This document shows, in pieces, positions 25,470 to 35,159 of a DNA stretch of 64,000 nucleotides. How positions within the stretch are numbered: position 1 is the stretch's first letter; every line of letters begins with the position of its first letter. This stretch comes from Alphaproteobacteria bacterium (GTDB taxonomy: Bacteria > Pseudomonadota > Alphaproteobacteria > Elsterales > Elsteraceae). The DNA lies in contig RDXE01000043.1 in NCBI GenBank assembly GCA_004292755.1, positions 1 to 64,000 of the forward strand. Reading direction: 5' to 3'. The position numbers and the translations under genes were made by a program. A model generated the notes under the pieces. It did not search any database, was not told the origin of the DNA, and saw nothing but the letters and a program-made list of their open reading frames with translations.

Positions 25470-26527
25470 CCCAGCGCGCGTCCACCCCAGCCCCCGCTGC
25501 TGCTGACGAGGGCGAGCGGATCGCCAAACGAATCGCCCGTGCGGGCGTGTGTTCGCGCCGGGATGCTGAAAAGCTGATCGCCGATGGGCGGGTGAAGGTG
25601 GATGGCGTCGTCCTGACCTCGCCAGCGCTCGACGTCAAGCCGCATCAAGTGGTGTTGATCGATGACCAGCCGCTGCCCGCCACTGAACCCACCCGACTGT
25701 GGCGCTACCACAAGCCAGCCGGACTGGTGACCACCCATCGCGACCCGGAGGGTCGGCCAACGGTCTTCCAGCATCTGCCGCCGGAGTTGCCGCGTGTGCT
25801 CTCGGTTGGTCGGCTGGACCTAACCTCAGAGGGGCTGCTGCTGCTGACCAATGATGGCGAACTGGCCCGGCGGCTGGAGTTACCAAAGACCGGCTGGGTG
25901 CGGCGCTACAAGGTTCGCATCCACGGGTTGGTCAACCAAGCCATGCTGGATCGACTGGCGGAGGGGGTGACCATCGATGGGATCAGCTATGGCTCAATCA
26001 TTGCTGAGCTGGAACAGGTCAAGGGCACCAACGCCTGGGCAACCTTTGCCCTGAAGGAGGGCAAGAACCGCGAGATCCGGCGGGTGGTGGAGTATCTGGG
26101 CTGCCGGGTCACCCGTCTGTTGCGGCTAGCCTATGGTCCTTTCCAGCTGGGCCTGTTGGCGCGCGGCGCTGTGGAGGAAGTCCCCGCCAAAGTGCTGCGC
26201 GACCAGTTGGGCAAAAGCTTTACCTTTGCCGAGCCGCCCGCAGAACCCGTTCGTCCCGTCGCGAAACCTGGGGGGAAACCCCCTGGCAAAGCGGGCGGGC
26301 GACCAAATGCCAAGATGGCGAACCCGTCACTCACTCCCCCGAGCGGGCCGCGACCGGCCCGCTCTGCTGCCACGCCGCAGTCCGCGCCCAAAGCCACGGG
26401 GCGGAGCAGAGCGACGACCAGTGCCACGCCTGGGCCTGTTGGTCCGTCCAGCCCCAGCCCGCGCTCCCAGCGTCCCAGCAGCGGCCCCGGTGGTGGCGGA
26501 GCGAAGCGTCGCCCGCCGCGGTCATGA
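25466..26527 (+). CDS. rluB: 23S rRNA pseudouridine synthase RluB-like (RsuA family)
   Basis: The 353-aa protein has an N-terminal S4 RNA-binding domain (ERIAKRIARAGVCSRRDAEKLIADGRVKVDG). The pseudouridine synthase domain follows, with the catalytic Asp in SVGRLDLTSEGLLLLTNDGELA and GKNREIRRVVEYLG. The C-terminal ~90 residues are a Pro/Gly/Lys-rich disordered tail, common in alphaproteobacterial members. Assignment to RluB rather than RluE or RsuA is by the S4 domain and length. Confidence 0.88.
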   Translation: MTQRASTPAPAAADEGERIAKRIARAGVCSRRDAEKLIADGRVKVDGVVLTSPALDVKPHQVVLIDDQPLPATEPTRLWRYHKPAGLVTTHRDPEGRPTVFQHLPPELPRVLSVGRLDLTSEGLLLLTNDGELARRLELPKTGWVRRYKVRIHGLVNQAMLDRLAEGVTIDGISYGSIIAELEQVKGTNAWATFALKEGKNREIRRVVEYLGCRVTRLLRLAYGPFQLGLLARGAVEEVPAKVLRDQLGKSFTFAEPPAEPVRPVAKPGGKPPGKAGGRPNAKMANPSLTPPSGPRPARSAATPQSAPKATGRSRATTSATPGPVGPSSPSPRSQRPSSGPGGGGAKRRPPRS

Positions 26528-26537
26528 GGGTGGTGAC

Positions 26538-27095
26538 ATGAGAATCGTCGGCGGTGCGCGACGCGGGCGATTGCTGAGCGCACCGCCCGGTCGTACCGTT
26601 CGACCCACCAGCGACCGCACACGCGAAGCGCTGTTTAACATCCTCGCGCACTCCCCCGATGTCGGGCGGCGGCTTGATGGTTGCCGCTTTCTCGATGCCT
26701 TTGCTGGAACCGGTGCTGTCGCGATTGAGGCGCTGTCTCGCGGCGCTGAGGCCGCCATATTGATCGAGCAAGATAAGATCGCTCTCGATACAATCCGCAA
26801 GAACCTTGCTGCTTGCCAGATGGAGACCCAAGCCCGCGTCATCGCCGGTGATGCCACCAAGCCACCCAAGGCCGAAGCGCCCTGCGGCGTAGGCTATCTG
26901 GACCCGCCCTATGCCAGTGAGGCGTTGGTCCCAGCGCTCTTGGCCTTGACGGCGGCGGGCTGGTTTACCCCTGAGGCTGTGGTGGGACTGGAGCTTGCAC
27001 GCGCTGCCACACTCACGCCACCGGCAGGGTGGCGGATGGCGGTGGATCGGCACTATGGCGCAGCGCGATTGGTGCTGCTGGAGCGGCAGGCATGA
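26538..27095 (+). CDS. rsmD: 16S rRNA (guanine966-N2)-methyltransferase
   Basis: RsmD methylates G966 of 16S rRNA in the small subunit. The 185-aa protein begins MRIVGGARRGRLL, has the RPTSDRTREALFNIL segment, the SAM motif FLDAFAGTGAVAIEALSRG and the catalytic motif GYLDPPY, where DPPY replaces NPPY as in RsmD. It follows rluB by 10 nt and overlaps the next gene as ATGA. Confidence 0.93.
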   Translation: MRIVGGARRGRLLSAPPGRTVRPTSDRTREALFNILAHSPDVGRRLDGCRFLDAFAGTGAVAIEALSRGAEAAILIEQDKIALDTIRKNLAACQMETQARVIAGDATKPPKAEAPCGVGYLDPPYASEALVPALLALTAAGWFTPEAVVGLELARAATLTPPAGWRMAVDRHYGAARLVLLERQA

Positions 27096-28525
27096 TCGAC
27101 CGACGGACGCTGATTGCCAGTTTCGGGGCGCTTGGGGCTTGGCCCGCGGCAGCGCAACAACGGCCAGCCCAACCGCGACCACGCGCGCAAGCCACTTTGG
27201 ACCAAGCCCTGACGGAGTCTGGCCTGCCGCCCGATCGCTTGGGCTTGTTCGTCGTCGACCTTGCCGCCAATGCCGTTGTGGCAAGTTCGCTGGCCGACCG
27301 CGCGATCATCCCGGCCTCCACCATGAAGCTGCCTGCGATGGTTGCCGCCCTGCATGTTCTGGGCGCGGAGTGGCGGCCTGTCACAACGGTTTGGCGCTCC
27401 GGTCCGCCGAGCGCGTCGGTGCTCACCCTGGTTGGTGGCGGGGACCCGCTGTTGGCGGGGGAGCACTTGGCCGATCTGGTCCGTCTGATCGCCCAGGCGG
27501 GGTTCACGCAGGCCGCCCGCTTTCAGTTCGACCCCGGAACAATCCCTGAGCTGTCAGCAATTGATCAGACCCAGCCGCTGGCTGCGACCTATAACCCAGC
27601 AGTCTCTGGTCTGTCGTCGAACTTCAACCGCATCCATCTGCGTTGGCGTCGCGAGGACGGCGCGGTGCGCGGTGACTTCACTGCCGTCGCGACCCGTCAG
27701 CGCGTTCCGATGGAGGGATTCTCTCTGGTTGCGGGAGCAGCAGGACAATCGGAGCCGTTCCGCTGGCGCGCGACCGAGACTGGCGAGCAATGGAGCCTTG
27801 GCCCCCGCCAGCCCGATCGCGGCGAGATCTTTCTGCCGATTCGCCGACCCTCCATTGCGACGGCACGACTGGTGCGGCGGCTGGCGGCCGACGCGGGCGT
27901 GACGCTGCCACCACCCCAGCCAGGCCGACCCCCGGCCGACGCCCGCGAGGTCGCGCGCGTGGAGGGGCAAGCCCTGATCACCATCGTGCCGCAGGTGCTG
28001 CGATGGTCGAACAATCTTGCAGCCGAACTGTGCGGATTGGCGGCCGCCCCAGGTGCGAGCGACATCGCCGCGGCTGCGGCCCGTCATCAACAGTGGATTC
28101 AGCAGGCAGCCCCTGGGATTGACTGGAGCGGCTTTCGGCTCGCCACCCATTCCGGCCTTGGCAGCGCCAGCCGCGCCACTCCGCGCCAATTGGCCGCAAC
28201 CGCCTTATTGGCACAGGCCGAGGGCTGGGCGGCCTTGCTGCCCCCTTATCGCCCGCGCGACGGTGGCGCACCTGTGGAGGGTGTGTTCGCGAAATCGGGC
28301 ACCATGGCTTTTGCCAAGTCCCAGGCTGGTCTGTTGACGATGGCGGACGGTCGGGTGTGCGCCTTCGGTCTTGTTCTCACCGACCCGGAGCGCCGCGCAG
28401 CCTACGATCGCGCCCTCGACACCTTCGACCGCGGCATGCCCAGCGATGCGCGCGCCTGGCTGGAGCGCGCGCAGATTGCCGAAGCCAAGATCATCGAAGC
28501 CTTGGTCGCCGGACGGATTGGATGA
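27092..28525 (+). CDS. dacB: D-alanyl-D-alanine carboxypeptidase/endopeptidase (PBP4, peptidase S13)
   Basis: This periplasmic cell-wall enzyme cleaves terminal D-Ala and muropeptide cross-links. The 477-aa protein has a signal peptide (RRTLIASFGALGAW..AAA) and the three penicillin-binding motifs: STMK with Ser76/Lys79, SNN at Ser306, and KSGT at Lys401. The large insert between motifs 1 and 2 is typical for S13 enzymes. It overlaps rsmD by 4 nt, making a four-gene plus-strand unit from 24759. Confidence 0.92.
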   Translation: MIDRRTLIASFGALGAWPAAAQQRPAQPRPRAQATLDQALTESGLPPDRLGLFVVDLAANAVVASSLADRAIIPASTMKLPAMVAALHVLGAEWRPVTTVWRSGPPSASVLTLVGGGDPLLAGEHLADLVRLIAQAGFTQAARFQFDPGTIPELSAIDQTQPLAATYNPAVSGLSSNFNRIHLRWRREDGAVRGDFTAVATRQRVPMEGFSLVAGAAGQSEPFRWRATETGEQWSLGPRQPDRGEIFLPIRRPSIATARLVRRLAADAGVTLPPPQPGRPPADAREVARVEGQALITIVPQVLRWSNNLAAELCGLAAAPGASDIAAAAARHQQWIQQAAPGIDWSGFRLATHSGLGSASRATPRQLAATALLAQAEGWAALLPPYRPRDGGAPVEGVFAKSGTMAFAKSQAGLLTMADGRVCAFGLVLTDPERRAAYDRALDTFDRGMPSDARAWLERAQIAEAKIIEALVAGRIG

Positions 28526-28537
28526 AGCAGCAGTCGG

Positions 28538-29401
28538 TCACACGAACAGCCGGGCTATCGCGCTGACGTTGCGGTCGCCATCGCCCGCGGCCTGGACCGA
28601 CTGAAAGCCCACTCGCGCGCAGTTGGCCATCGGCAGCGTGGCATTAACCTCCGCCGCTGCGGCCAGTGCGTATCCGAGGTCTTTCTCGATCAGGTCAACG
28701 GTGAACAGCGGCGTGTGGTCACCCATCGCCATCAACCGCGCCGCGCCGACCAAAGGCGGAGCAACGATGGGGACGTGGCTCAACAGAGCTGCTGCCGTGG
28801 CACTGTTCAGTCCACTGCGACTCAGAAAGCCCAAACCCTCGGCTAAGCTATGCAGCTGCGCGGCGAAGAGGCTGTTGACCATCAGCTTGAGCACAGCACC
28901 CTGACCGCGCGGACCAACCGACAGAACCGTTGATGCCATCGGTTGCAACACGGGACGAACACGCTCAACTGCCTGCGAGGGGCCGCCGACGAGGAAGATT
29001 ACCTGCCCAGCCTCCGCCTGGGGTAAGGAGCCGACAAGAGGGGCGTCGAGAACGTCGACCCCCGCGTGATCCCCCGCTGCACCGAGGCGGGCGATCCAGC
29101 GGGGTGACGTGGTGGATGATTCAACAGCGACCGCCCCAGGCCGCATTCCCGCCATCGCGCCAGTCGTGTTGTCAAACCACACCGCCTCTGCCGCGGCATC
29201 GTCCGTCAGGATCGACAGGACGATGTCTGCACCGGCTGCAGCCATGCGAGGTGTCGGCGCAACCGCAGCGCCCAAGGCGCGCAGCGGTTCGGCCCGGTCC
29301 GGAGTTCGGTTCCACACGGTCACCGATTGACCCGCTGCAAGAAGGACCCGCGTCAAGCGTGATCCCATTGCGCCCAGTTCCAAGATCGCGACATGCGTCA
29401 T
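28538..29401 (-). CDS. NAD(P)-dependent beta-hydroxyacid dehydrogenase family oxidoreductase
   Basis: The 287-aa protein resembles 3-hydroxyisobutyrate dehydrogenases and imine reductases: an N-terminal Rossmann fold and a helical domain with the conserved Lys in GAVLKLMVNSL. The usual GxGxMG motif reads ELGAMG, so the first glycine is Glu. VWNRTPDRAEPL is consistent with NADP binding. It is divergent from a LysR regulator with 121 bp between the starts, so that regulator probably controls it. The substrate is unknown. Confidence 0.82.
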   Translation of the reverse strand: MTHVAILELGAMGSRLTRVLLAAGQSVTVWNRTPDRAEPLRALGAAVAPTPRMAAAGADIVLSILTDDAAAEAVWFDNTTGAMAGMRPGAVAVESSTTSPRWIARLGAAGDHAGVDVLDAPLVGSLPQAEAGQVIFLVGGPSQAVERVRPVLQPMASTVLSVGPRGQGAVLKLMVNSLFAAQLHSLAEGLGFLSRSGLNSATAAALLSHVPIVAPPLVGAARLMAMGDHTPLFTVDLIEKDLGYALAAAAEVNATLPMANCARVGFQSVQAAGDGDRNVSAIARLFV

Positions 29402-29522
29402 TGTGTGATCCTCATACTGTGACGGAACCAGCGCCAAGCCGCCGGTCGAGCCCAGGTTCGCTCACGCGCATGGCGCAGAAAAACCTGCCTGCCCTCCCGA
29501 CACTCATGTACTTATCGCAGGA

Positions 29523-30440
29523 ATGAAGGCGCGGAACCTAAACCTCCGGCAGGTCGAACTGTTCGTAGCCGTGGCGCAGCGGCTGTCGTTCGCTGCCGTC
29601 GCCAAGGACTTGGGGCTTGATCCGTCGTCGGTATCGCGCGCGATTGCCGAACTTGAAGCGGACCTTGGCCTCCGCCTGTTCCAGCGAACCACCCGAGCCA
29701 TGCGACTAACGGAGGCTGGGGTGATCTACCTGGACAAAGTCGCCCCTCTGCTGGACGAAATGGCGGGTGCCCGCGACCTAGCGGCCCAGGTAAGCAGCAC
29801 TCCGACTGGCACGATCCGCCTGACTGCATCCGTTACCTTCGGACAGACCTGCCTCGTCCCGATCTTGCCCGCGTTCCGCTCGGCCTATCCGTCACTGGCG
29901 TTGGAGTGCCTGTTCACAGACGCAGTTTTGGACTTGGTCGCAGATCGGATTGATCTGGCCGTCCGTCTTGCACCAGCGATCACTGGAGATGTTGTGGCTG
30001 CGAAGTTGAGGGATACCCGATACAAAGTTGTCGCGAGCCCACTCTATCTGGCAAACCATCCGCCCTTGTTAGAACCGGCTGATCTCTTTGAGCATCGTGT
30101 TATCCGCTTCACGCTCCCTGCTTTTCGCAGTGCCTGGATCTTCCGATCGCCATCGCGGCCAGACCAAACGATCCATGTTGATGGCGATCTCAGCCTCGCC
30201 CCAGCCGGGGCGATCCTGGAGGCTGCCATCGCTGGGTTGGGGCCAGCGTTGCTGCCTGACTGGTTGGTGAACCCTGCGATTGCGCAAGGGACGTTGACCC
30301 ACGTCCTCGCCAGTTACGCAGTAACCGCCACGAGCTTCGATACGGCAGCCTGGCTGGTCTACCCCCATCGCAGCTATTTGCCACGCAAGGTGCGCGTGAT
30401 GACGGAGTTTCTGCGCCAGCATCTGTCCAGACCAGGGTAG
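29523..30440 (+). CDS. LysR-type transcriptional regulator
   Basis: The 305-aa protein has an N-terminal winged helix (LRQVELFVAVAQRLSFAAVAKDLGLDPSSVSRAIAELE) and a C-terminal periplasmic-binding-protein-like effector domain. AGGA lies immediately upstream of the ATG. Its start faces the dehydrogenase gene across a 121-bp gap, the usual layout for a LysR regulator and its target. The effector is unknown. Confidence 0.92.
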   Translation: MKARNLNLRQVELFVAVAQRLSFAAVAKDLGLDPSSVSRAIAELEADLGLRLFQRTTRAMRLTEAGVIYLDKVAPLLDEMAGARDLAAQVSSTPTGTIRLTASVTFGQTCLVPILPAFRSAYPSLALECLFTDAVLDLVADRIDLAVRLAPAITGDVVAAKLRDTRYKVVASPLYLANHPPLLEPADLFEHRVIRFTLPAFRSAWIFRSPSRPDQTIHVDGDLSLAPAGAILEAAIAGLGPALLPDWLVNPAIAQGTLTHVLASYAVTATSFDTAAWLVYPHRSYLPRKVRVMTEFLRQHLSRPG

Positions 30441-30520
30441 CCGTGTGGCACGTTCCAGAGTGCGCTTGGTCTCAGTCGGAGCCCGCACCCTCTGTCGACC
30501 CCGCCGATGTTGTACCGAAC

Positions 30521-30545
30521 GGCAGGTGCAGCACCCTGCCTTTCG
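30521..30545 (+). terminator. Candidate terminator after the LysR gene
   Basis: GGCAGG (30521-30526) pairs with CCTGCC (30535-30540) around an 8-nt loop and is followed by TTTC. It lies in the 111-bp convergent gap between the LysR gene and pepN. Confidence 0.4.
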
Positions 30546-30551
30546 ATCCAC

Positions 30552-33158
30552 TCACCCCTCCAAGCTTTTTGCCACGATCTCGTACACATCGGGGGACAGG
30601 CCTGGGCGCGCTGCGATGCGTTGCAGTTCGGTGCGCATCAGCGCGGCGCGGCCTGCGTCAAAGCGGCGGAACCGGCCGAGGGGTGGCACTAGGCGGGCGG
30701 CGACCTTGGGGTTGATTGGGTCCAGCGCAATCACTTCATCGGCCAAGAAGCGATACCCCGCGCCATCGGCGCGGTGGAACTGCGCCTGGTTGCCAGCGAA
30801 GGCACGCACCAAGCTGTAGATCTTGTTCGGGTTGCGCGGATCATAGCTTGGATGGCGGGTCAGGCTTTTCACCCGGTCCAGCGTGTCGGGGCGCGGCGCC
30901 AGCGCTTGGAGGGAGAACCACTTATCCATCACCAGGGCTTCGGTGTGCCAGCGCTCCGCAAAGGCAGCCAGGCCTTGCGCGATCTCCTGATCCCCCACCC
31001 CCGCAGGCAGGTTGACCAGCGAGGTGAGGGCGGACAGCGCATCGGTCATGTTGTTGGCGTGTTGGGCCTGATCGGCAATTGCAGCGACCGCCTCGACTGT
31101 GCCGGTTTGACCCAGATAGGCGAGTGCCAATCCTTTCAGGGAGCGCCGACCAACATCCGCCGCGGCATAGCGATAGGGGGCGCCATCGGCGCGCGCGCGG
31201 TACACCCGCCACCAGTCCTCCACCAGTGCCGCCGCCAGTCCGCGCCGGAAGGCTTGGCGTACCTGATGAATGCGATCGACGGCGACGATGGTCATCAACT
31301 CGCCAAGATAGCCTTCGGAGGGCAACGCCAGCACTTCGGCCACGAAAGCATCATCCTGGCCCGCACCGGCCAGGGTTTGGCGACATGCGGCGATCAGATC
31401 GGGACTGACAGTTGGGGCAGCGTCGCGCCCAATTGCCGCCAGCATGTCTTCGATCATCAGGGTTTGCCCAGCTTCCCATCGGGCAAACGGATCACTGTCA
31501 TGGGCCAGCAGAAACGCCAGCTCGCCGGGGCGGCGGCGAATGTCCAGCTTGATGGGAGCCGAGAAGCCCCGCAGCAAGGAGGGCACCGGTTCCGTCGCCA
31601 ACCCGTCGAAGCGAATGGTCTGTTCTGGCTCCGTCAGGTCAATCACTTGGGTCCCGATCAAGTCACGCCCCTCGGCGTCCAGCAGCCCCAGCGCGAGTGG
31701 AATGTGGAAGGGCAGTTTCTCAGGCTGACCACGCGTCGGCGGGCAGGATTGGCGCAGCGTCAGGGTTAGGGTGCCGTCGGCAAAGCTGCGTTCCACGGTC
31801 ACTGACGGTGTGCCCGCTTGAGCATACCAGCGCCGGAATTGCGTGAGATCGCGCCCCGACGCAGCCTCCATACAGGCAACGAAGTCGTCGCAGGTAACGG
31901 CCTGACCATCATGGCGCTCAAAGTACAGGTCCATCGCCTTGCGCCACAGTGTTGGCCCCAGCAGCGTGTGCTGCATGCGGACCACCTCTGCACCCTTCTG
32001 ATAAACCGTGGCGGTGTAGAAGTTATTGATTTCAATATAACTGTCAGGCCGCACCGGGTGCGCCATCGGCGAGGCGTCTTCGGGAAACTGCCCCGCGCGC
32101 AAGCCCCGCACATCGCTGATCCGCTTGACCGCAGCCGACCCCATGTCGGAGGAGAACTGCTGATCGCGAAACACGGTCAACCCCTCCTTCAACGAGAGTT
32201 GAAACCAATCCCGGCAGGTGATGCGGTTGCCTGTCCAGTTGTGGAAGTATTCATGGGCGATCACCGCCTCGACCCCGGCATAGTCATAGTCCGTTGCCGT
32301 ATCGGGCCGGGCCAACACGTACTTCGTGTTGAACACATTCAGGCCCTTATTCTCCATCGCGCCCATGTTGAAATCACCAATGGCAACGATATGGTAGATA
32401 TCCAGATCATATTCCCGCCCATAAACCTGCTCATCCCAGGTCATGGAGCGCTTGAGGGCATCCATCGCGAAGCCGCACTTATCGATGTCTTGCTCAGCCG
32501 CCCAAATCGCCAGCCGCACGGCGCGACCGGAGGCCGTGACGAACTCATCCTCCAGCGCCGTGAGAGTGCCCGCCACCAGGGCAAACAAATACGCGGGCTT
32601 TGGGAACGGGTCCTCGAATCGGGCGAAGTGGGTGCCATCGCCCAGATCGGCCTCGGCCAAGCAATTACCGTTGGATAGCAGCACCGGCACGCTGGTGGGA
32701 GCGATGATGGTGGTGGTGAAGCGCGCCAGTACATCGGGGCGGTCGGGGAACCACGTTATCCGCCGAAATCCTTCTGCCTCGCACTGGGTGCAATAAACAC
32801 CGCTGGAGAGGTACAGCCCCTCCAGATCGGTGTTGGAGCGCGGGCTGATCACCACCTCGCTCTCCAGCACAAACCGCTCGGGGAGGTCGCGCAGCGTCAG
32901 GCTTGTGTTGGTCAGGGTGTAGTCGGCTGGCTGGTCGTTGACGACCACGCTCTCTGTCGTCAAACCGCGCCCATCGAGGGTCCAGGTGCCAGTCCAGGCC
33001 CCTGCTGCCGGGTTGGCCTTGCAGGCAAGCCGGGCCTTCACGCGGGTGTGGTCGGGGTCGAGCCGCAGGGTCAGGTCGCACCGGTCCACCAGCACGGGTG
33101 GCGGGGTGTAGTTCTTCAAAAACACCGGCTGCGGCACAGACATCGACGCGTCGATCAT
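30552..33158 (-). CDS. pepN: Aminopeptidase N
   Basis: This cytoplasmic zinc M1 aminopeptidase removes N-terminal residues from peptides. The 868-aa length matches the family. GDFNMGAMENKGLNVFN contains the exopeptidase GAMEN motif, and VIAHEYFHNWTGNRITCRDW with a downstream LKEG provides HExxH plus the third zinc ligand. The ATG at 33158 (MIDASMSVPQ) is chosen; ATG 33143 is possible. It lies 76 nt downstream of the cyclase gene on the same strand. Confidence 0.95.
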   Translation of the reverse strand: MIDASMSVPQPVFLKNYTPPPVLVDRCDLTLRLDPDHTRVKARLACKANPAAGAWTGTWTLDGRGLTTESVVVNDQPADYTLTNTSLTLRDLPERFVLESEVVISPRSNTDLEGLYLSSGVYCTQCEAEGFRRITWFPDRPDVLARFTTTIIAPTSVPVLLSNGNCLAEADLGDGTHFARFEDPFPKPAYLFALVAGTLTALEDEFVTASGRAVRLAIWAAEQDIDKCGFAMDALKRSMTWDEQVYGREYDLDIYHIVAIGDFNMGAMENKGLNVFNTKYVLARPDTATDYDYAGVEAVIAHEYFHNWTGNRITCRDWFQLSLKEGLTVFRDQQFSSDMGSAAVKRISDVRGLRAGQFPEDASPMAHPVRPDSYIEINNFYTATVYQKGAEVVRMQHTLLGPTLWRKAMDLYFERHDGQAVTCDDFVACMEAASGRDLTQFRRWYAQAGTPSVTVERSFADGTLTLTLRQSCPPTRGQPEKLPFHIPLALGLLDAEGRDLIGTQVIDLTEPEQTIRFDGLATEPVPSLLRGFSAPIKLDIRRRPGELAFLLAHDSDPFARWEAGQTLMIEDMLAAIGRDAAPTVSPDLIAACRQTLAGAGQDDAFVAEVLALPSEGYLGELMTIVAVDRIHQVRQAFRRGLAAALVEDWWRVYRARADGAPYRYAAADVGRRSLKGLALAYLGQTGTVEAVAAIADQAQHANNMTDALSALTSLVNLPAGVGDQEIAQGLAAFAERWHTEALVMDKWFSLQALAPRPDTLDRVKSLTRHPSYDPRNPNKIYSLVRAFAGNQAQFHRADGAGYRFLADEVIALDPINPKVAARLVPPLGRFRRFDAGRAALMRTELQRIAARPGLSPDVYEIVAKSLEG

Positions 33159-33234
33159 CGCAAAAGCCCTTGACCAAGATCGGTTTCGGTAAAATGGCCT
33201 GGGCACAGCCTGCCGCCAAGAGCCATGGAGCGCA

Positions 33235-34950
33235 TCACGCCTTGAGCGTGCGGGCGTCAACCACCTTGGCGACCCGCAGGCTCGTCTGCCGTCCACGGAT
33301 CACGACCTCTTCCTGGGCAAACTGGTCGAGGTCAAGCCCGGCAAACCGAGCCACATCTTCAGAAAACACCAGCTGCGCGCCCAAGTCTTTGGTTAGGCTT
33401 TCCAAGCGGCTCGCGGTGTTGACCATGTCACCGATGGCCGTGAGGGATACGGCGCGGCCCCAGCCCATCTCCCCCACAATTGCGTGGCCCGCGTGCAGGC
33501 CGATGCCGATCTTCAGCGGCGCATCAAGCGTCGCCGCCAGTTCGGTGTTCAGCCGTTCCAATCGATCAGCCATCGCAGCTGCGGCAGTCAGCGCGGACTT
33601 TGCGCCAGCCTCCGGCCCGTCATCGACACCGAACAGCGCCATGATGCCGTCGCCGATAAACTTGTCGATCCGCCCACCCGCTGTCTCGATCGCTTGACCC
33701 ATCTCTGCGAAATAGCGGTTGAGCAAAAACACGAGGTCATAGGGCAGCTTATGTTCCGACAAGCTGGTGAAACCCCGCAGGTCAGCGAACATCACGACAA
33801 TGTCCAGATCCCGCCCCTGGGCGTAGTCCTTCACCTTGCGGATGTCGGCCGCCTGGATGTCGGGAGGCAGAATTGGCACCACCTCAAGGTCGTGGGTTGG
33901 CCGCAATTGACAGGCGAGGCGAACATTGGGACCGGCGGCAACCCGCTGCAGCACCTTGGCCTCGTCGGCAGTGGGCGGCGGCGCGTGGTGATAGCCGGCA
34001 CCCAGGCGGATGCGGCAAGTGGAGCATCGGCCACGCCCGCCACAGACACTGGCATGGGGAATGCCCGCGGACCGGCTGGCCTCCAACACCGTCATCCCCG
34101 GCACAACACGCACGCGGGTGGTCGGATACACCACCTGCACCCGCGCCTTGCGCGCCTCCAACGCCGCACGCCCCTGCCGCGCGGCAAGGGTGAAGGCCAA
34201 CAAGCCAGCCAGGGAGAGAAAGGTGTAATCGCGGATCGCAGCCAGCCGCGCCGCCAGCTCAGGTGTCGGCGGTGCGACAGCCTGACGCGCGCGCTCCACA
34301 AACGCTGGATCGAGCGCAAGGGCGGAGACTTCCTGGCTGGCAGCAATGAACCCTGCCAGCGCCAACCCCGGCAGCAACACCGCAAACGCGAACAAGTAGC
34401 GCGTGATCGGTCGATACCACTCCCGCAAGCGCAGCCAATAGTGCAGACCGATACAGCCATGGATCCAAGCGATCAGCAGCAACAGCTTCTGCAGGTTATG
34501 GCGCAGCACCGACTGGTCGAGGTGGAAAATGACCACGCGATAGGTGCCATCGGCGCCGTAAAGGTCATAAGCAATCTTGGTTTCGATGACGTGGGCCGTC
34601 ACCAGCGGCGGGATCAACAGGCCAAAGCCCAGTTGTGCTGCCTCCCACGGTGACATCACGAGGGAGCGGCGGCGATAAATCGACCAAAGCGCCAGCGAGA
34701 CATGCACCGCCGCTGCTGACGCCAGCACGAAAGCACTGGTGTCCCGCCACCACAGCCAGCCGAACAGGGCTTGGCCCCACTCCATCGCCGCGAGGCCCAA
34801 AATGCCGAGGGTGTGGTTCAAGAGGTGAGTGAACACAAAGGTGAAGAGCACCAAGCCACTGGCGAGGCGCAGCGAGCGGACCACCGCACGCGGGTCCAAC
34901 GCCGCTACCCGGCGGGCACTGGGCTCAGGCAGGGCGCTGGCATCAGTCAT
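33235..34950 (-). CDS. Membrane class III nucleotide cyclase with [2Fe-2S] ferredoxin domain
   Basis: The 571-aa protein has three parts. Residues ~20-275 hold about six membrane helices with many His residues (FTHLLNHTLG, HVSLALW, IHGCIGLHYWL), resembling succinate-dehydrogenase-type heme anchors. Residues ~283-365 form a plant-type ferredoxin with CGGRGRCSTC near 301-310 and a fourth Cys in LACQL. Residues ~378-571 are a class III cyclase with the metal sites FADLRGFTS and GDGIMALFG and the NTASRLE motif. It probably makes cAMP in response to the quinone or redox state. Comparable hexahelical heme cyclases are known in rhizobia. Confidence 0.9.
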   Translation of the reverse strand: MTDASALPEPSARRVAALDPRAVVRSLRLASGLVLFTFVFTHLLNHTLGILGLAAMEWGQALFGWLWWRDTSAFVLASAAAVHVSLALWSIYRRRSLVMSPWEAAQLGFGLLIPPLVTAHVIETKIAYDLYGADGTYRVVIFHLDQSVLRHNLQKLLLLIAWIHGCIGLHYWLRLREWYRPITRYLFAFAVLLPGLALAGFIAASQEVSALALDPAFVERARQAVAPPTPELAARLAAIRDYTFLSLAGLLAFTLAARQGRAALEARKARVQVVYPTTRVRVVPGMTVLEASRSAGIPHASVCGGRGRCSTCRIRLGAGYHHAPPPTADEAKVLQRVAAGPNVRLACQLRPTHDLEVVPILPPDIQAADIRKVKDYAQGRDLDIVVMFADLRGFTSLSEHKLPYDLVFLLNRYFAEMGQAIETAGGRIDKFIGDGIMALFGVDDGPEAGAKSALTAAAAMADRLERLNTELAATLDAPLKIGIGLHAGHAIVGEMGWGRAVSLTAIGDMVNTASRLESLTKDLGAQLVFSEDVARFAGLDLDQFAQEEVVIRGRQTSLRVAKVVDARTLKA

Positions 34951-35159
34951 GGTGAACCATTGCAGGCACAGACCCCCTCCATCACCAGGAAAGTGATAGC
35001 GCTGTCTGCCTCCGAACGTCGAGTCAGGGTTTTGCGTCAGTCCGGAGGGCCTGCCGATGCGCAAACTGACTTGAGTGTTTGGCAAGTTCTGTTAGCGGTG
35101 TCGGGCGGTCAAAACCTGCTAGGCTGAGGGCCTCCGCGTTTGCTGCCCGAGGCCTCACC

